Assembly (NCBI RefSeq): GCF_003481825.1
Contig: NZ_QULW01000007.1
Span: 62,001-126,000 of the forward strand
DNA from: Clostridium sp. OM02-18AC
GTDB taxonomy: Bacteria; Bacillota; Clostridia; Lachnospirales; Lachnospiraceae
DNA: 64,000 nt
Reading direction: 5' to 3'
The translations under genes were made by a program, and so were the position numbers. Below the pieces are notes generated by a model. It saw only the letters and a program-made list of their open reading frames with translations. It was not told the DNA's origin and did no database searches. Positions 43,084 through 50,745 of this stretch are shown piece by piece. The number at the start of each line of letters is the position of its first letter. The stretch's first letter is position 1.

Positions 43084-43901
43084 AAAAAGAAAAAGAAGAA
43101 CTGTTCCTCAGTGAATATGAGAAAAAAGAAATTCTGCGGAATCGGATTTACAGGGTTCTGCCGGTTATTGCAATCATTATGCTGTTTGCACTGTGGGTTG
43201 CGGCTTCCTCGAAGCCTGGATCTCAGTTTCCTTCTCCTGCAGCTGTGTGGGATCGTTATTTAAAACTTTTGGATCGTCCTATTAAAAAACTTGGACTGTT
43301 TGGACATATCTGGGCAAGCCTGAAACGAGTGTTTATCGCGCTGGGACTGGCCTGGGTTCTGGGAATTTCTTTTGGCATTTTCATCGGTTGGAATAAGAAG
43401 GCGAATGCCCTTTTTGGCCCTATTTTTACTGCTTTTCGTGCAGTTCCGCCACTGGCATGGGTTCCTCTGGTGACAATGTGGTTCGGAATTGGTGAGTTTC
43501 CAAAGGTTCTTATCGTCTTTATTGGTGCGTTGATGCCGGTGGTTGTAAACACTCAGGCAGGAATTGCCAATGTCCAGAGAGAGTATTTGGATATCGGAGT
43601 GATTTTTCACGCGAACAAGTGGCAGACATTGTTTGAGATTGCCATTCCTTCTGCACTTGATGCTATTTTTGCCGGAATCCGTAATTCAACCTCTGCAGGC
43701 TGGATGGTCGTGCTGGCAGCAGAAATGTTAGGTGGCAAGTCTGGTGTAGGATTCTTGATTGTCAGAGGTATGGATTCTGGAGATTATCCACTGTGCCTTC
43801 TGGCTATGATATGCATCGGAGTAGTCGGCGCACTGCTGGCCATTCTCATTCAAATCTTAGAAAGGATTATTTGCCCATGGACAGCCAAAAAATCAAATTA
43901 A
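43080..43901 (+). CDS. ABC importer permease 2
   Basis: 273 residues, same family as permease 1 but clearly distinct in sequence. It has a longer charged N-terminus, conserved FRAVPPLAWVPLVTMWFGIG and coupling loop EYLDIGVIFHANKWQTLFEI. ATG 43080 overlaps the previous stop (ATGA). Its own 3' end overlaps the first ATPase gene by 25 bp. Two non-identical permeases together with two ATPases point to an asymmetric transporter. Confidence 0.88.
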   Translation: MKKEKEELFLSEYEKKEILRNRIYRVLPVIAIIMLFALWVAASSKPGSQFPSPAAVWDRYLKLLDRPIKKLGLFGHIWASLKRVFIALGLAWVLGISFGIFIGWNKKANALFGPIFTAFRAVPPLAWVPLVTMWFGIGEFPKVLIVFIGALMPVVVNTQAGIANVQREYLDIGVIFHANKWQTLFEIAIPSALDAIFAGIRNSTSAGWMVVLAAEMLGGKSGVGFLIVRGMDSGDYPLCLLAMICIGVVGALLAILIQILERIICPWTAKKSN

Positions 43902-44638
43902 AACTGGAACATATTTCGCAGAGTTATATTGTAGGAGATAAGGTTTTTGACGCGGCAGTTGATGTCTCTTTTGATGTAAAGGATTCAGAATTCTTAGTTA
44001 TTTTAGGACCTGGACGCTGTGGAAAAACCATTTTGTTAAACATGATCGCAGGAATTGAAAAACCGGTAGATGGAACGATTTTCCTGGACGGGGAAGAAAT
44101 CAAAGGAAGCGATGAACGAATCGGAATGGTATTCCAGAAGCGTGCTCTGATGCCCTGGAAAACGGTTATGCAAAACGTGGAGTTTGGACCTAAAATCAAG
44201 GGAATTCCAAAGGAGGAGCGTCGCAAGATTGCTCAGAAGTACATTGATCTGGTGGGACTTCAGGGCTTTGAGAAGAGCTACCCGGGCGAATTGTCCGGCG
44301 GTATGAAGCAAAGAGTCAGTATCGCCAGAGCGTATTCCAATAACCCTCAGATTCTTCTGATGGATGAACCTTTTGGTGCTCTGGATGCCCAGACCCGCTA
44401 TGCAATGGAGGAAGAGGTTCAGAGAATCTGGCAGGCGGAGAAGAGAACCGTTCTATTCGTGACAAATAACATCGAAGAGGCATTGTATCTGGCGGATCGC
44501 ATTGTTCTGCTGTCTAACTGCCCGGCTCATGTGAAGGCAGTTTACGATATCAATCTGCCGCGACCAAGAAATACCATTGACCCGGAGTTTTTGCGTTTGC
44601 GTAAAGAAATTTCCGATAACACGGATCTGGCACTGTAG
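43877..44638 (+). CDS. ABC importer ATPase 1 (canonical signature, altered H-loop)
   Basis: 253 residues. Walker A GPGRCGKT (44-51), signature LSGGMKQR (139-146), Walker B with D163-E164, D-loop GALD. The switch His expected in the VTHD segment is Asn197 (VTNNIEE), which normally cripples hydrolysis at that site. ATG 43877 lies inside the preceding permease gene; translation is probably coupled, since there is no strong ribosome site. It pairs with ATPase 2, whose defect lies in the complementary motif. Confidence 0.87.
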   Translation: MDSQKIKLKLEHISQSYIVGDKVFDAAVDVSFDVKDSEFLVILGPGRCGKTILLNMIAGIEKPVDGTIFLDGEEIKGSDERIGMVFQKRALMPWKTVMQNVEFGPKIKGIPKEERRKIAQKYIDLVGLQGFEKSYPGELSGGMKQRVSIARAYSNNPQILLMDEPFGALDAQTRYAMEEEVQRIWQAEKRTVLFVTNNIEEALYLADRIVLLSNCPAHVKAVYDINLPRPRNTIDPEFLRLRKEISDNTDLAL

Positions 44639-44650
44639 GAGGGACAAGAG

Positions 44651-45397
44651 ATGAGCGACAATCAGTATAAAGTAGAGGTCCACAATCTGACGAAGAATTT
44701 CGGCAGTTTGAAAGTGTTAAACGATATTTCTTTCAATATTAAAAAAGGCGAGTTTGTCTGTATTGTAGGTCCTACGGGTTGTGGAAAAACCACATTTTTG
44801 AATCTTCTGACTAGAATTTATATGCCTACAAAAGGTGACTTGTTAATTGACGGTGAGAGCGCCGATCCGAAAAAACACAACCTGGCTTTTGTGTTCCAGG
44901 AACCGTCGGCACTCCCATGGAAGACCGTGGAACAGAATTTGAGGTTTGGTCTGGAACTAAAAAAGCTTCCAAAGAAAGAAATTGACGAACGAGTAGAAAA
45001 TATCATCAAGCTTATGGGACTGGAGCCGTTCAGAAATTCTTATCCACATCAGCTTTCCGTTTCTACAGAGCAGAGAATCATTATCGGACGGGCATTTGCC
45101 ATGAATCCAGATTTGCTTCTTATGGACGAACCTTATGGTCAGATGGATATTAAGATGCGATTTTATCTGGAGGATGAAGTGTTAAAGCTGTGGAAAGAGA
45201 CAGGCGCTACAGTGCTGTTTATCACCCACAATGTTGAGGAGGCGGCTTACCTGGCAGAGCGTGTACTGATTCTTTCCAATAAGCCAACGACAATCAAGGA
45301 GGATTTGAAGATTGATCTTCCAAGACCAAGAGATGTAACTTCACCGGAATTTATTGCCAAGAGACAATATATTACTGACCAGATTAAGTGGTGGTAA
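44651..45397 (+). CDS. ABC importer ATPase 2 (degenerate signature motif)
   Basis: 248 residues. Walker A GPTGCGKT (40-47), Walker B LLLMDE (155-160) and the switch His193 (ITHNVEE) are intact, but the ABC signature reads LSVSTEQR (135-142) where LSGGxxQR is expected. In a heterodimer this degenerate signature would face the ATP bound by ATPase 1. ATG 44651 follows GGAGGGACAAGAG, 12 bp after the preceding stop. Confidence 0.87.
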   Translation: MSDNQYKVEVHNLTKNFGSLKVLNDISFNIKKGEFVCIVGPTGCGKTTFLNLLTRIYMPTKGDLLIDGESADPKKHNLAFVFQEPSALPWKTVEQNLRFGLELKKLPKKEIDERVENIIKLMGLEPFRNSYPHQLSVSTEQRIIIGRAFAMNPDLLLMDEPYGQMDIKMRFYLEDEVLKLWKETGATVLFITHNVEEAAYLAERVLILSNKPTTIKEDLKIDLPRPRDVTSPEFIAKRQYITDQIKWW

Positions 45398-45417
45398 AGC
45401 GAAAAGGAGTGCAGCAT

Positions 45418-46863
45418 ATGTATGATGTGTTGATTGTGGGGTGCGGTGTGATTGGGGCTGCTACGGCTTACCAGTTATCCAGATATAACCTGTCTGTATG
45501 CGTTTGTGAACGTTACAATGACGTCGCAAATGGATGTACGAAGGCAAATACCGCTATTCTTCATGCCGGATTTGATTGTCCGGTGGGAAGTATGGAAGCA
45601 AAACTGAACATTCGCGGGATTAAGCTGGCAAAAGAAATATGCGAAAAGCTGGATGTAGAGCGGCTTGATATGCCTACGTTTATCATTGCATATGACAACC
45701 CACATGAACTGGGGTATATCCAGGAATTGTATCGCAGGGGAGTAGCAAACGGCGCAGAGGGCGTACGCATTGTAGATCATGATGAGGCTCTGAAGCTGGA
45801 ACCGGCTTTAAATCCAAATATGAAAGCGGCTCTTTATGCGCCGGGATCAGGCATCATTAACCCTTGGGAATACTGTATTGCCATGGCGGAGACAGCTGTT
45901 CGAAACGGCGTAGATATAAAACTGGAAAGCGAAGTTACTGCTATTGAAAAGGTAGATGACCATTTCTGTGTAACTACTGCTTCCGGAATCTATGAGACCC
46001 GTTATGTCATCAATGCAGGTGGTGGCTGGTCAGCAGAAGTTTACGGCATGGTGGGTGGTCATGAATTGCATCAGACCAACTTTGCAGGTCAGTATTATGT
46101 TTTGGATAAGTGCGAGGGAGAGAAACTTCATTCCGTAGTATTTCCGTGTCCTGATGAACATGGATTTAAGGGAATCTGCGTGACACCTACGGTGCATGGA
46201 AATCTTCTGGTAGGTCCTGACTGTTATGAAGTACAGGATGGTGATCATGTAGGAACGGATCCGGCTACATTGGAGCTTTTAAAGGAGCAGGGACATCGTT
46301 CTGTGCCCGGAGTGGATTTCAGAGAGATTATTCATGAGTATGCCGGCGTTCGCCCCAATACTCAGGTCCCGGATTTTGTTATCGGTGAAGCAGAGTGCTG
46401 CCCTCATTTTATTAATCTGGCGGGAATCAAGTCGCCAGGACTTTCCAGTGCTCCGGCCATTGCTGAGGAGGCAGAGCGTATCCTGAGAGATTGTGGACTG
46501 GAAATGGAGAAAAAGGAATCCTTTATAGACGAGAGAAAGAAAGTACGTTTCCGTTATCTCAGCGAGGAGGAGAAAAGAAAAATAATTCAGAAAAATCCTC
46601 TGTATGGTCGCATTATCTGCCGCTGTGAGACCGTGACAGAGGGGGAAATTGTAGATGCCATTCATAGTCCTATAGTTCCACGCAGTGTGGACGCTATCAA
46701 ACGCAGATGCAATGCTGGAATGGGACGTTGCCAGGGTGGATTCTGTGGCCCTCGTGTTCATGAAATTCTTGCAAGAGAATTGTCTGTAAGGCAGGAGGAA
46801 ATTTTGATGGATGAACAGGGAACCTTCATTATCACTTCTGCAGTAAAGGAGGTTGCCGGATGA
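45418..46863 (+). CDS. FAD-dependent oxidoreductase with C-terminal BFD [2Fe-2S] domain (GlpA/LhgO-like)
   Basis: 481 residues. N-terminal DAO-type flavoprotein: dinucleotide-binding VLIVGCGVIGAATAYQLS, NGCTKANTAILHAGFD, and the FAD-closing NLAGIKSPGLSSAPAIAE. From residue ~395 comes a BFD-like cluster domain with CRCE and CNAGMGRCQGGFCGP supplying four Cys. This architecture is shared by anaerobic glycerol-3-phosphate dehydrogenase GlpA and 2-hydroxyglutarate oxidases; with a LarA-type racemase upstream, a 2-hydroxy acid is the likelier substrate. ATG 45418 is after AAAAGGAGTGCAG. Ends in an ATGA overlap with the next gene. Confidence 0.86.
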   Translation: MYDVLIVGCGVIGAATAYQLSRYNLSVCVCERYNDVANGCTKANTAILHAGFDCPVGSMEAKLNIRGIKLAKEICEKLDVERLDMPTFIIAYDNPHELGYIQELYRRGVANGAEGVRIVDHDEALKLEPALNPNMKAALYAPGSGIINPWEYCIAMAETAVRNGVDIKLESEVTAIEKVDDHFCVTTASGIYETRYVINAGGGWSAEVYGMVGGHELHQTNFAGQYYVLDKCEGEKLHSVVFPCPDEHGFKGICVTPTVHGNLLVGPDCYEVQDGDHVGTDPATLELLKEQGHRSVPGVDFREIIHEYAGVRPNTQVPDFVIGEAECCPHFINLAGIKSPGLSSAPAIAEEAERILRDCGLEMEKKESFIDERKKVRFRYLSEEEKRKIIQKNPLYGRIICRCETVTEGEIVDAIHSPIVPRSVDAIKRRCNAGMGRCQGGFCGPRVHEILARELSVRQEEILMDEQGTFIITSAVKEVAG

Positions 46864-48140
46864 AACGTGTTTATGATGTAGTGGTAGTAGGAGGAGGTCC
46901 GGCTGGTCTGGCGGCTGCATGCAGTGCAAAGCAGGCAGGAGCAGAGGATGTGTTGGTGATTGAGCGTGATAAAGAAGCCGGAGGAATTCTAAATCAATGT
47001 ATCCATAACGGTTTTGGTCTCCATTATTTTAAAGAGGAATTGACGGGACCGGAGTATGCGGCACGATTTGTAAAAAAAGCCCAGGAATTCGGGGTGGAGG
47101 TTTTGCTGGATACCATGGTCCTTTCCGTAGACCATCACAGGATAACGGCCTGCAACACAAAAGATGGTCTGTTGGAAGTGGAAGGACGTGCGGTCGTTCT
47201 TGCCATGGGATGCAGAGAACGCACCAGAGGTGCTGTAGCAATTCCGGGAGACAGACCGTCTGGGGTGTTTACAGCGGGAACGGCCCAGCGATACATGAAT
47301 ATTGAAGGTTACATGGTAGGTCGCCGGGTGGTGATCTTGGGAAGCGGTGACATCGGACTTATTATGGCAAGGCGCATGACGTTAGAGGGTGCAACGGTTT
47401 TGGCATGTGTGGAATTAATGCCATACTGCAACGGTTTAAATAGAAATATTGTGCAGTGCCTGAATGACTACGATATTCCGTTGTATCTATCTCATACGGT
47501 CACAAATGTAGAGGGACTTCACCGGGTGGAAAAAGTAACGGTAGCTCAGGTGGGAAGTGACAGGAAACCGATTCCGGGAACAGAAATAGTTTTCGATTGT
47601 GATACCCTGCTTTTATCGGTGGGACTGATACCGGAAAATGAATTGACAAAGAAGGCGGGAATTCCGCTTGATACAGCCACCAGAGGTGCGGTAGTTTACG
47701 AGAATATGGAGACGGCAGAGCCGGGTGTTTTCAGCTGCGGAAATGTGGTGCATGTCCATGACTTAGTGGATTTTGTGACGTCGGAAAGTGAGCGGGCAGG
47801 AAAAGCAGCAGCAATGTATGCAGCGTCCTGTATCAGTGGAGCAGCAGAACCGAAAGAGGAGACGGTTGTTACCCTGAAAAAAGCCGGTCGTGTGACTTAT
47901 ACAGTTCCGCAGGCAGTCCGAATAAACCGGATTGATAAGGGCGTGGATGTATCGTTTCGTGTTAATGCTGTTATGAATGACAGCGAGATTCAGGTGCTCG
48001 ACGGAGAAAAGCAGATTTGCTGCTTTAAGAGGGAACATATGGCTCCTGGTGAGATGGAACATATTTTCATTCCTGCAAAACTGATGAAACAGATATCGGG
48101 AGACCAGTTGACCGTTCGTGCAGAGGAGGTGGGCAAATGA
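46860..48140 (+). CDS. NAD(P)/FAD-dependent oxidoreductase partner
   Basis: 426 residues. Two Rossmann segments: VVVVGGGPAGLAAACSAKQ at the start and RVVILGSGDIGLIMARRM near 158, with TSESERAGKAAAMYA near the FAD end. GGILNQCIHNGFGL resembles the redox-active region of partners of GlpA-like enzymes. It probably passes electrons between the DAO subunit and NAD(P) or another carrier. Coupled to both neighbours by 4-bp overlaps, so the three proteins are likely one complex. Confidence 0.86.
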   Translation: MKRVYDVVVVGGGPAGLAAACSAKQAGAEDVLVIERDKEAGGILNQCIHNGFGLHYFKEELTGPEYAARFVKKAQEFGVEVLLDTMVLSVDHHRITACNTKDGLLEVEGRAVVLAMGCRERTRGAVAIPGDRPSGVFTAGTAQRYMNIEGYMVGRRVVILGSGDIGLIMARRMTLEGATVLACVELMPYCNGLNRNIVQCLNDYDIPLYLSHTVTNVEGLHRVEKVTVAQVGSDRKPIPGTEIVFDCDTLLLSVGLIPENELTKKAGIPLDTATRGAVVYENMETAEPGVFSCGNVVHVHDLVDFVTSESERAGKAAAMYAASCISGAAEPKEETVVTLKKAGRVTYTVPQAVRINRIDKGVDVSFRVNAVMNDSEIQVLDGEKQICCFKREHMAPGEMEHIFIPAKLMKQISGDQLTVRAEEVGK

Positions 48141-48493
48141 CAGAGCTGATTTGCATTGTATGCCCCAAGGGCTGTCATCTTCATGTAGATGAGAAAAATG
48201 ATTTTGCAGTGACAGGAAATTCTTGTCCAAGGGGTGAAGCGTACGGAAAAACAGAACTATCAAATCCTACCCGTGTTCTCACAAGTATGATTCGTGTTCA
48301 GGACGGAACCATTGCCTGTTGCTCTGTGAAAACAAATGCTGGAATTCCAAAGGCAAGCATTTTTGAAGCAATGGAAACTTTAAAACCAGTGCGTGTGAAA
48401 GCGCCGGTTCACATTGGTGATGTGATTGTAAAAAATGTCTGTGACACAGGTGTTGACTGGATTGCTACAAAGAATGTAGAAATAGCAGAATAA
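48137..48493 (+). CDS. DUF1667 iron-sulfur-type small subunit
   Basis: 118 residues. The N-terminal CIVCPKGCHLHV and CPRGEAYG give four Cys suited to binding an Fe-S cluster or zinc. DUF1667 proteins occur with the two oxidoreductases encoded just upstream in many anaerobes, where they are thought to be the third subunit. ATG 48137 overlaps the previous stop by 4 bp. Last gene of the LacI-controlled operon; a terminator follows. Confidence 0.88.
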   Translation: MTELICIVCPKGCHLHVDEKNDFAVTGNSCPRGEAYGKTELSNPTRVLTSMIRVQDGTIACCSVKTNAGIPKASIFEAMETLKPVRVKAPVHIGDVIVKNVCDTGVDWIATKNVEIAE

Positions 48494-48502
48494 AAGATAT
48501 GA

Positions 48503-48554
48503 AAAAAGCCCGGTGGTGCTATCTGACTTGGATAGGTTTCCGGGTTTCTTTTTT
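48503..48554 (+). terminator. Terminator of the larA-ABC-flavoprotein operon
   Basis: Outer stem AAGCCCGG / CCGGGTTT, inner CTATC / GATAG, followed by CTTTTTT. Confidence 0.8.
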
Positions 48555-48573
48555 GCATTTTCGGTTGCTAAAT

Positions 48574-48734
48574 TTTTGTAATAAATTCATCAGATGTGGG
48601 AAAACTTCCTCTTTACTTAGCGAAAAAGACGCATCCTCCCCGCATACAATGCAGGCTTTGAGTTAAAATCTTCCATATTATAATTTCTGAACACGTAAAA
48701 ATTTAGTAAAGAAATTTGGAAACTTCTGTCAGAA
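48574..48734 (+). repeat. 161-bp direct repeat, right copy (island boundary)
   Basis: Same length and orientation as 37853-38013. It retains a decayed copy of the activase start: on the minus strand ATGAATTTATTACA compared with ATGAGTTTATTACA, then diverges and stops after 23 codons. Similarity trails on to GAACGATCA beyond the 161 bases. Confidence 0.82.
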
Positions 48735-48757
48735 TTGAAAAAGAACGATCAATAGAT

Positions 48758-48786
48758 TTGACAAACAGGGACTCAGAAATTATAAT
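48758..48786 (+). promoter_or_regulatory. Promoter of corA
   Basis: Full consensus: TTGACA (48758-48763), 17-bp spacer, TATAAT (48781-48786), 36 bp before the start codon. Confidence 0.87.
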
Positions 48787-48822
48787 AAGATAGCCGAAAC
48801 AGGGAAAGGAACGAACGATCAT

Positions 48823-49764
48823 ATGATACGCATATTTAAAACGGAAGATGGAGCGATCCATCAGGTTGACGAAGCGGAATCCGGCTGCTGGATTGCACTG
48901 ACAAATCCGACTGCAACTGAGATCCTTGAGATCGCAGAACGCTATGAGATCGATCCGGATCATGTCCGGGCCCCTCTGGATGAAGAAGAACGATCCCGTA
49001 TCGAACTGGAAGAACATTATAGCCTGATCCTGGTTGATATCCCTGTTATCGAGGAACGTAATGAAAAAGACTGGTATGTGACCATTCCTATGGGCATCAT
49101 CATGTCGGACAGCATCATCATTACCGTGTGTCTGGAAGAAACACCGGTATTAAACGCATTCATGGACGGAAGAGTCCGTGACTTCTATACTTATATGAAG
49201 ACACGCTTTATCCTTCAGATCCTTTACAAGAATGCATCCCTTTACCTGCAGTATCTGCGCATCATCGACAAGAAGAGTGATATCGTAGAGAAGGAACTTT
49301 ACAAATCCCCGCGAAACCAGGAACTCATCGAGATTCTGGAACTTCAGAAGAGCTTGGTGTACTTTACCACGTCCCTGCGGTCCAATGAGGTCGTGCTGGA
49401 GAAACTGTTAAAGAGTGAGAAAATCAAAAAGTATCCGGAGGATACCGAACTTCTGGACGACGTCATCATTGAGAACAAGCAGGCGATCGAGATGGCGAAC
49501 ATCTACAGCGGCATTTTAAGCGGCACCATGGACGCGTTTGCTTCGGTTATTTCCAATAATCTGAACATTGTCATGAAGTTTTTGGCAACCATTACGATTG
49601 TCATGTCGATTCCGACCATGGTATCCAGCTTTTACGGCATGAACGTTTTGAGCAGCAGCATGCCATTTGCAACAAATCCTTATGGTTTTGTGATTGTCAT
49701 TGTTCTGTCAGTCATCCTGACCTGTGCAGTGGCATGGATTTTTGCAAAGCGGAATCTGTTCTGA
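48823..49764 (+). CDS. corA: CorA-family magnesium transporter
   Basis: 313 residues. Long soluble N-terminal funnel domain followed by two C-terminal helices, with the selectivity motif YGMNV between them and a basic C-terminal AKRNLF. Members form pentamers moving Mg2+, sometimes Co2+ or Ni2+. Its position next to a nickel-dependent LarA-type operon is noteworthy but probably chance. Strong own promoter; ATG after AGGGAAAGGAACG. Confidence 0.92.
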   Translation: MIRIFKTEDGAIHQVDEAESGCWIALTNPTATEILEIAERYEIDPDHVRAPLDEEERSRIELEEHYSLILVDIPVIEERNEKDWYVTIPMGIIMSDSIIITVCLEETPVLNAFMDGRVRDFYTYMKTRFILQILYKNASLYLQYLRIIDKKSDIVEKELYKSPRNQELIEILELQKSLVYFTTSLRSNEVVLEKLLKSEKIKKYPEDTELLDDVIIENKQAIEMANIYSGILSGTMDAFASVISNNLNIVMKFLATITIVMSIPTMVSSFYGMNVLSSSMPFATNPYGFVIVIVLSVILTCAVAWIFAKRNLF

Positions 49765-49863
49765 ACCTGCGCCTGTTGTTGTGACTGGTGAGTGTTAACA
49801 CCGCGTCTGCATCTTGTTTTTGCAGCCAGAACGGAACCAATAAAAAGACAGAAAGGAAACTGC

Positions 49864-50712
49864 ATGAAATTTTTTACGGATTTCGAACGAAAGTATCAGA
49901 AATATGCCATCCGGAATCTGATGTATTACATCACGATCCTTTATGCGGTCGGGCTGGTGGTATGGCTTCTGGATCCCATGATCTACTACAATTACTTAAG
50001 TTTAAATGTAGGCATGATCTTACGTGGACAGATCTGGCGGCTTGTCACATTTCTGATCTATCCGCCGGCTTTTGGCTCCTGGAGCTTTACTCAGATCTTT
50101 TATGGTCTGATCGCGTTGTTTCTATATTATAATCTGGGACAGACGCTGGAATATGTCTGGGGCTCTTTCCGCTTCAACGTATTCTTTATCATGGGAATTC
50201 TGGCACAGATCGTGGCTGCGTTTGTGGGCTACTTTGTGTTTGGTCAGAACTGGCTGTTATCTACCGGCTTTTTGAACGCATCTCTGTTTTTTGCTTTTTG
50301 CATCATCAATCCGGACGCACAGTTTTACATGTTCTTTGTGCTGCCGGTAAAAGCAAAATGGATCGCAATTGCTGAGGCAGCCGTTTATCTTTATGATTTT
50401 ATCACGGGAAGCATTGCCGTGAAGGTGGAACTGGTGCTTTCCATGATCACCATTATCCTGTTTTTTGCCATGACCCGAAACTACAGGCGCTACGCACCGA
50501 AGGAGATCAAACGCCGGCAGGAATTTAAGCAGCAGGCGAAGATCGTGGTTCCGGGAAAGACCCGTCACCGCTGTGCGGTGTGCGGACGGACCGAACTGGA
50601 CGATCCGGAACTGGAATTCCGCTATTGTTCCAAATGCGAGGGTAACTATGAGTACTGTCAGGATCATTTGTACACGCACAAGCATGTTACAAAGGATTCT
50701 GTACAAGAATAG
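49864..50712 (+). CDS. Rhomboid-like membrane protein with C-terminal zinc-knuckle tail
   Basis: 282 residues. About six helices from YYITILYAVGLVVWLLD on; IWRLVTFLIYPPAF and the general layout recall rhomboid/Derlin proteins. The catalytic GxSG Ser and the partner His are not found, so protease activity is doubtful. The soluble tail has CAVCGRTELDDPE and RYCSKCEGNYEYCQDH, a Cys/His set fit for zinc. ATG 49864 follows AAAGGAAA; the longer frame from 49792 is untranslated sequence. Function unknown. Confidence 0.7.
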   Translation: MKFFTDFERKYQKYAIRNLMYYITILYAVGLVVWLLDPMIYYNYLSLNVGMILRGQIWRLVTFLIYPPAFGSWSFTQIFYGLIALFLYYNLGQTLEYVWGSFRFNVFFIMGILAQIVAAFVGYFVFGQNWLLSTGFLNASLFFAFCIINPDAQFYMFFVLPVKAKWIAIAEAAVYLYDFITGSIAVKVELVLSMITIILFFAMTRNYRRYAPKEIKRRQEFKQQAKIVVPGKTRHRCAVCGRTELDDPELEFRYCSKCEGNYEYCQDHLYTHKHVTKDSVQE

Positions 50713-50745
50713 ATTTATAAAATAATTTTGGAGGACAACACATCT

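Noticed and set aside
45418..48493. Naming the flavoprotein trio glpA-glpB-type glycerol-3-phosphate dehydrogenase
   Set aside because: No glycerol kinase, facilitator or glycerol regulator nearby; the racemase and anion importer in the same operon argue for a different 2-hydroxy substrate.
37853..48734. Composite transposon bounded by the 161-bp repeats
   Set aside because: No transposase, no terminal inverted repeats, and the repeats are promoter-region sequence of the activase gene, so recombination or duplication is a better explanation.
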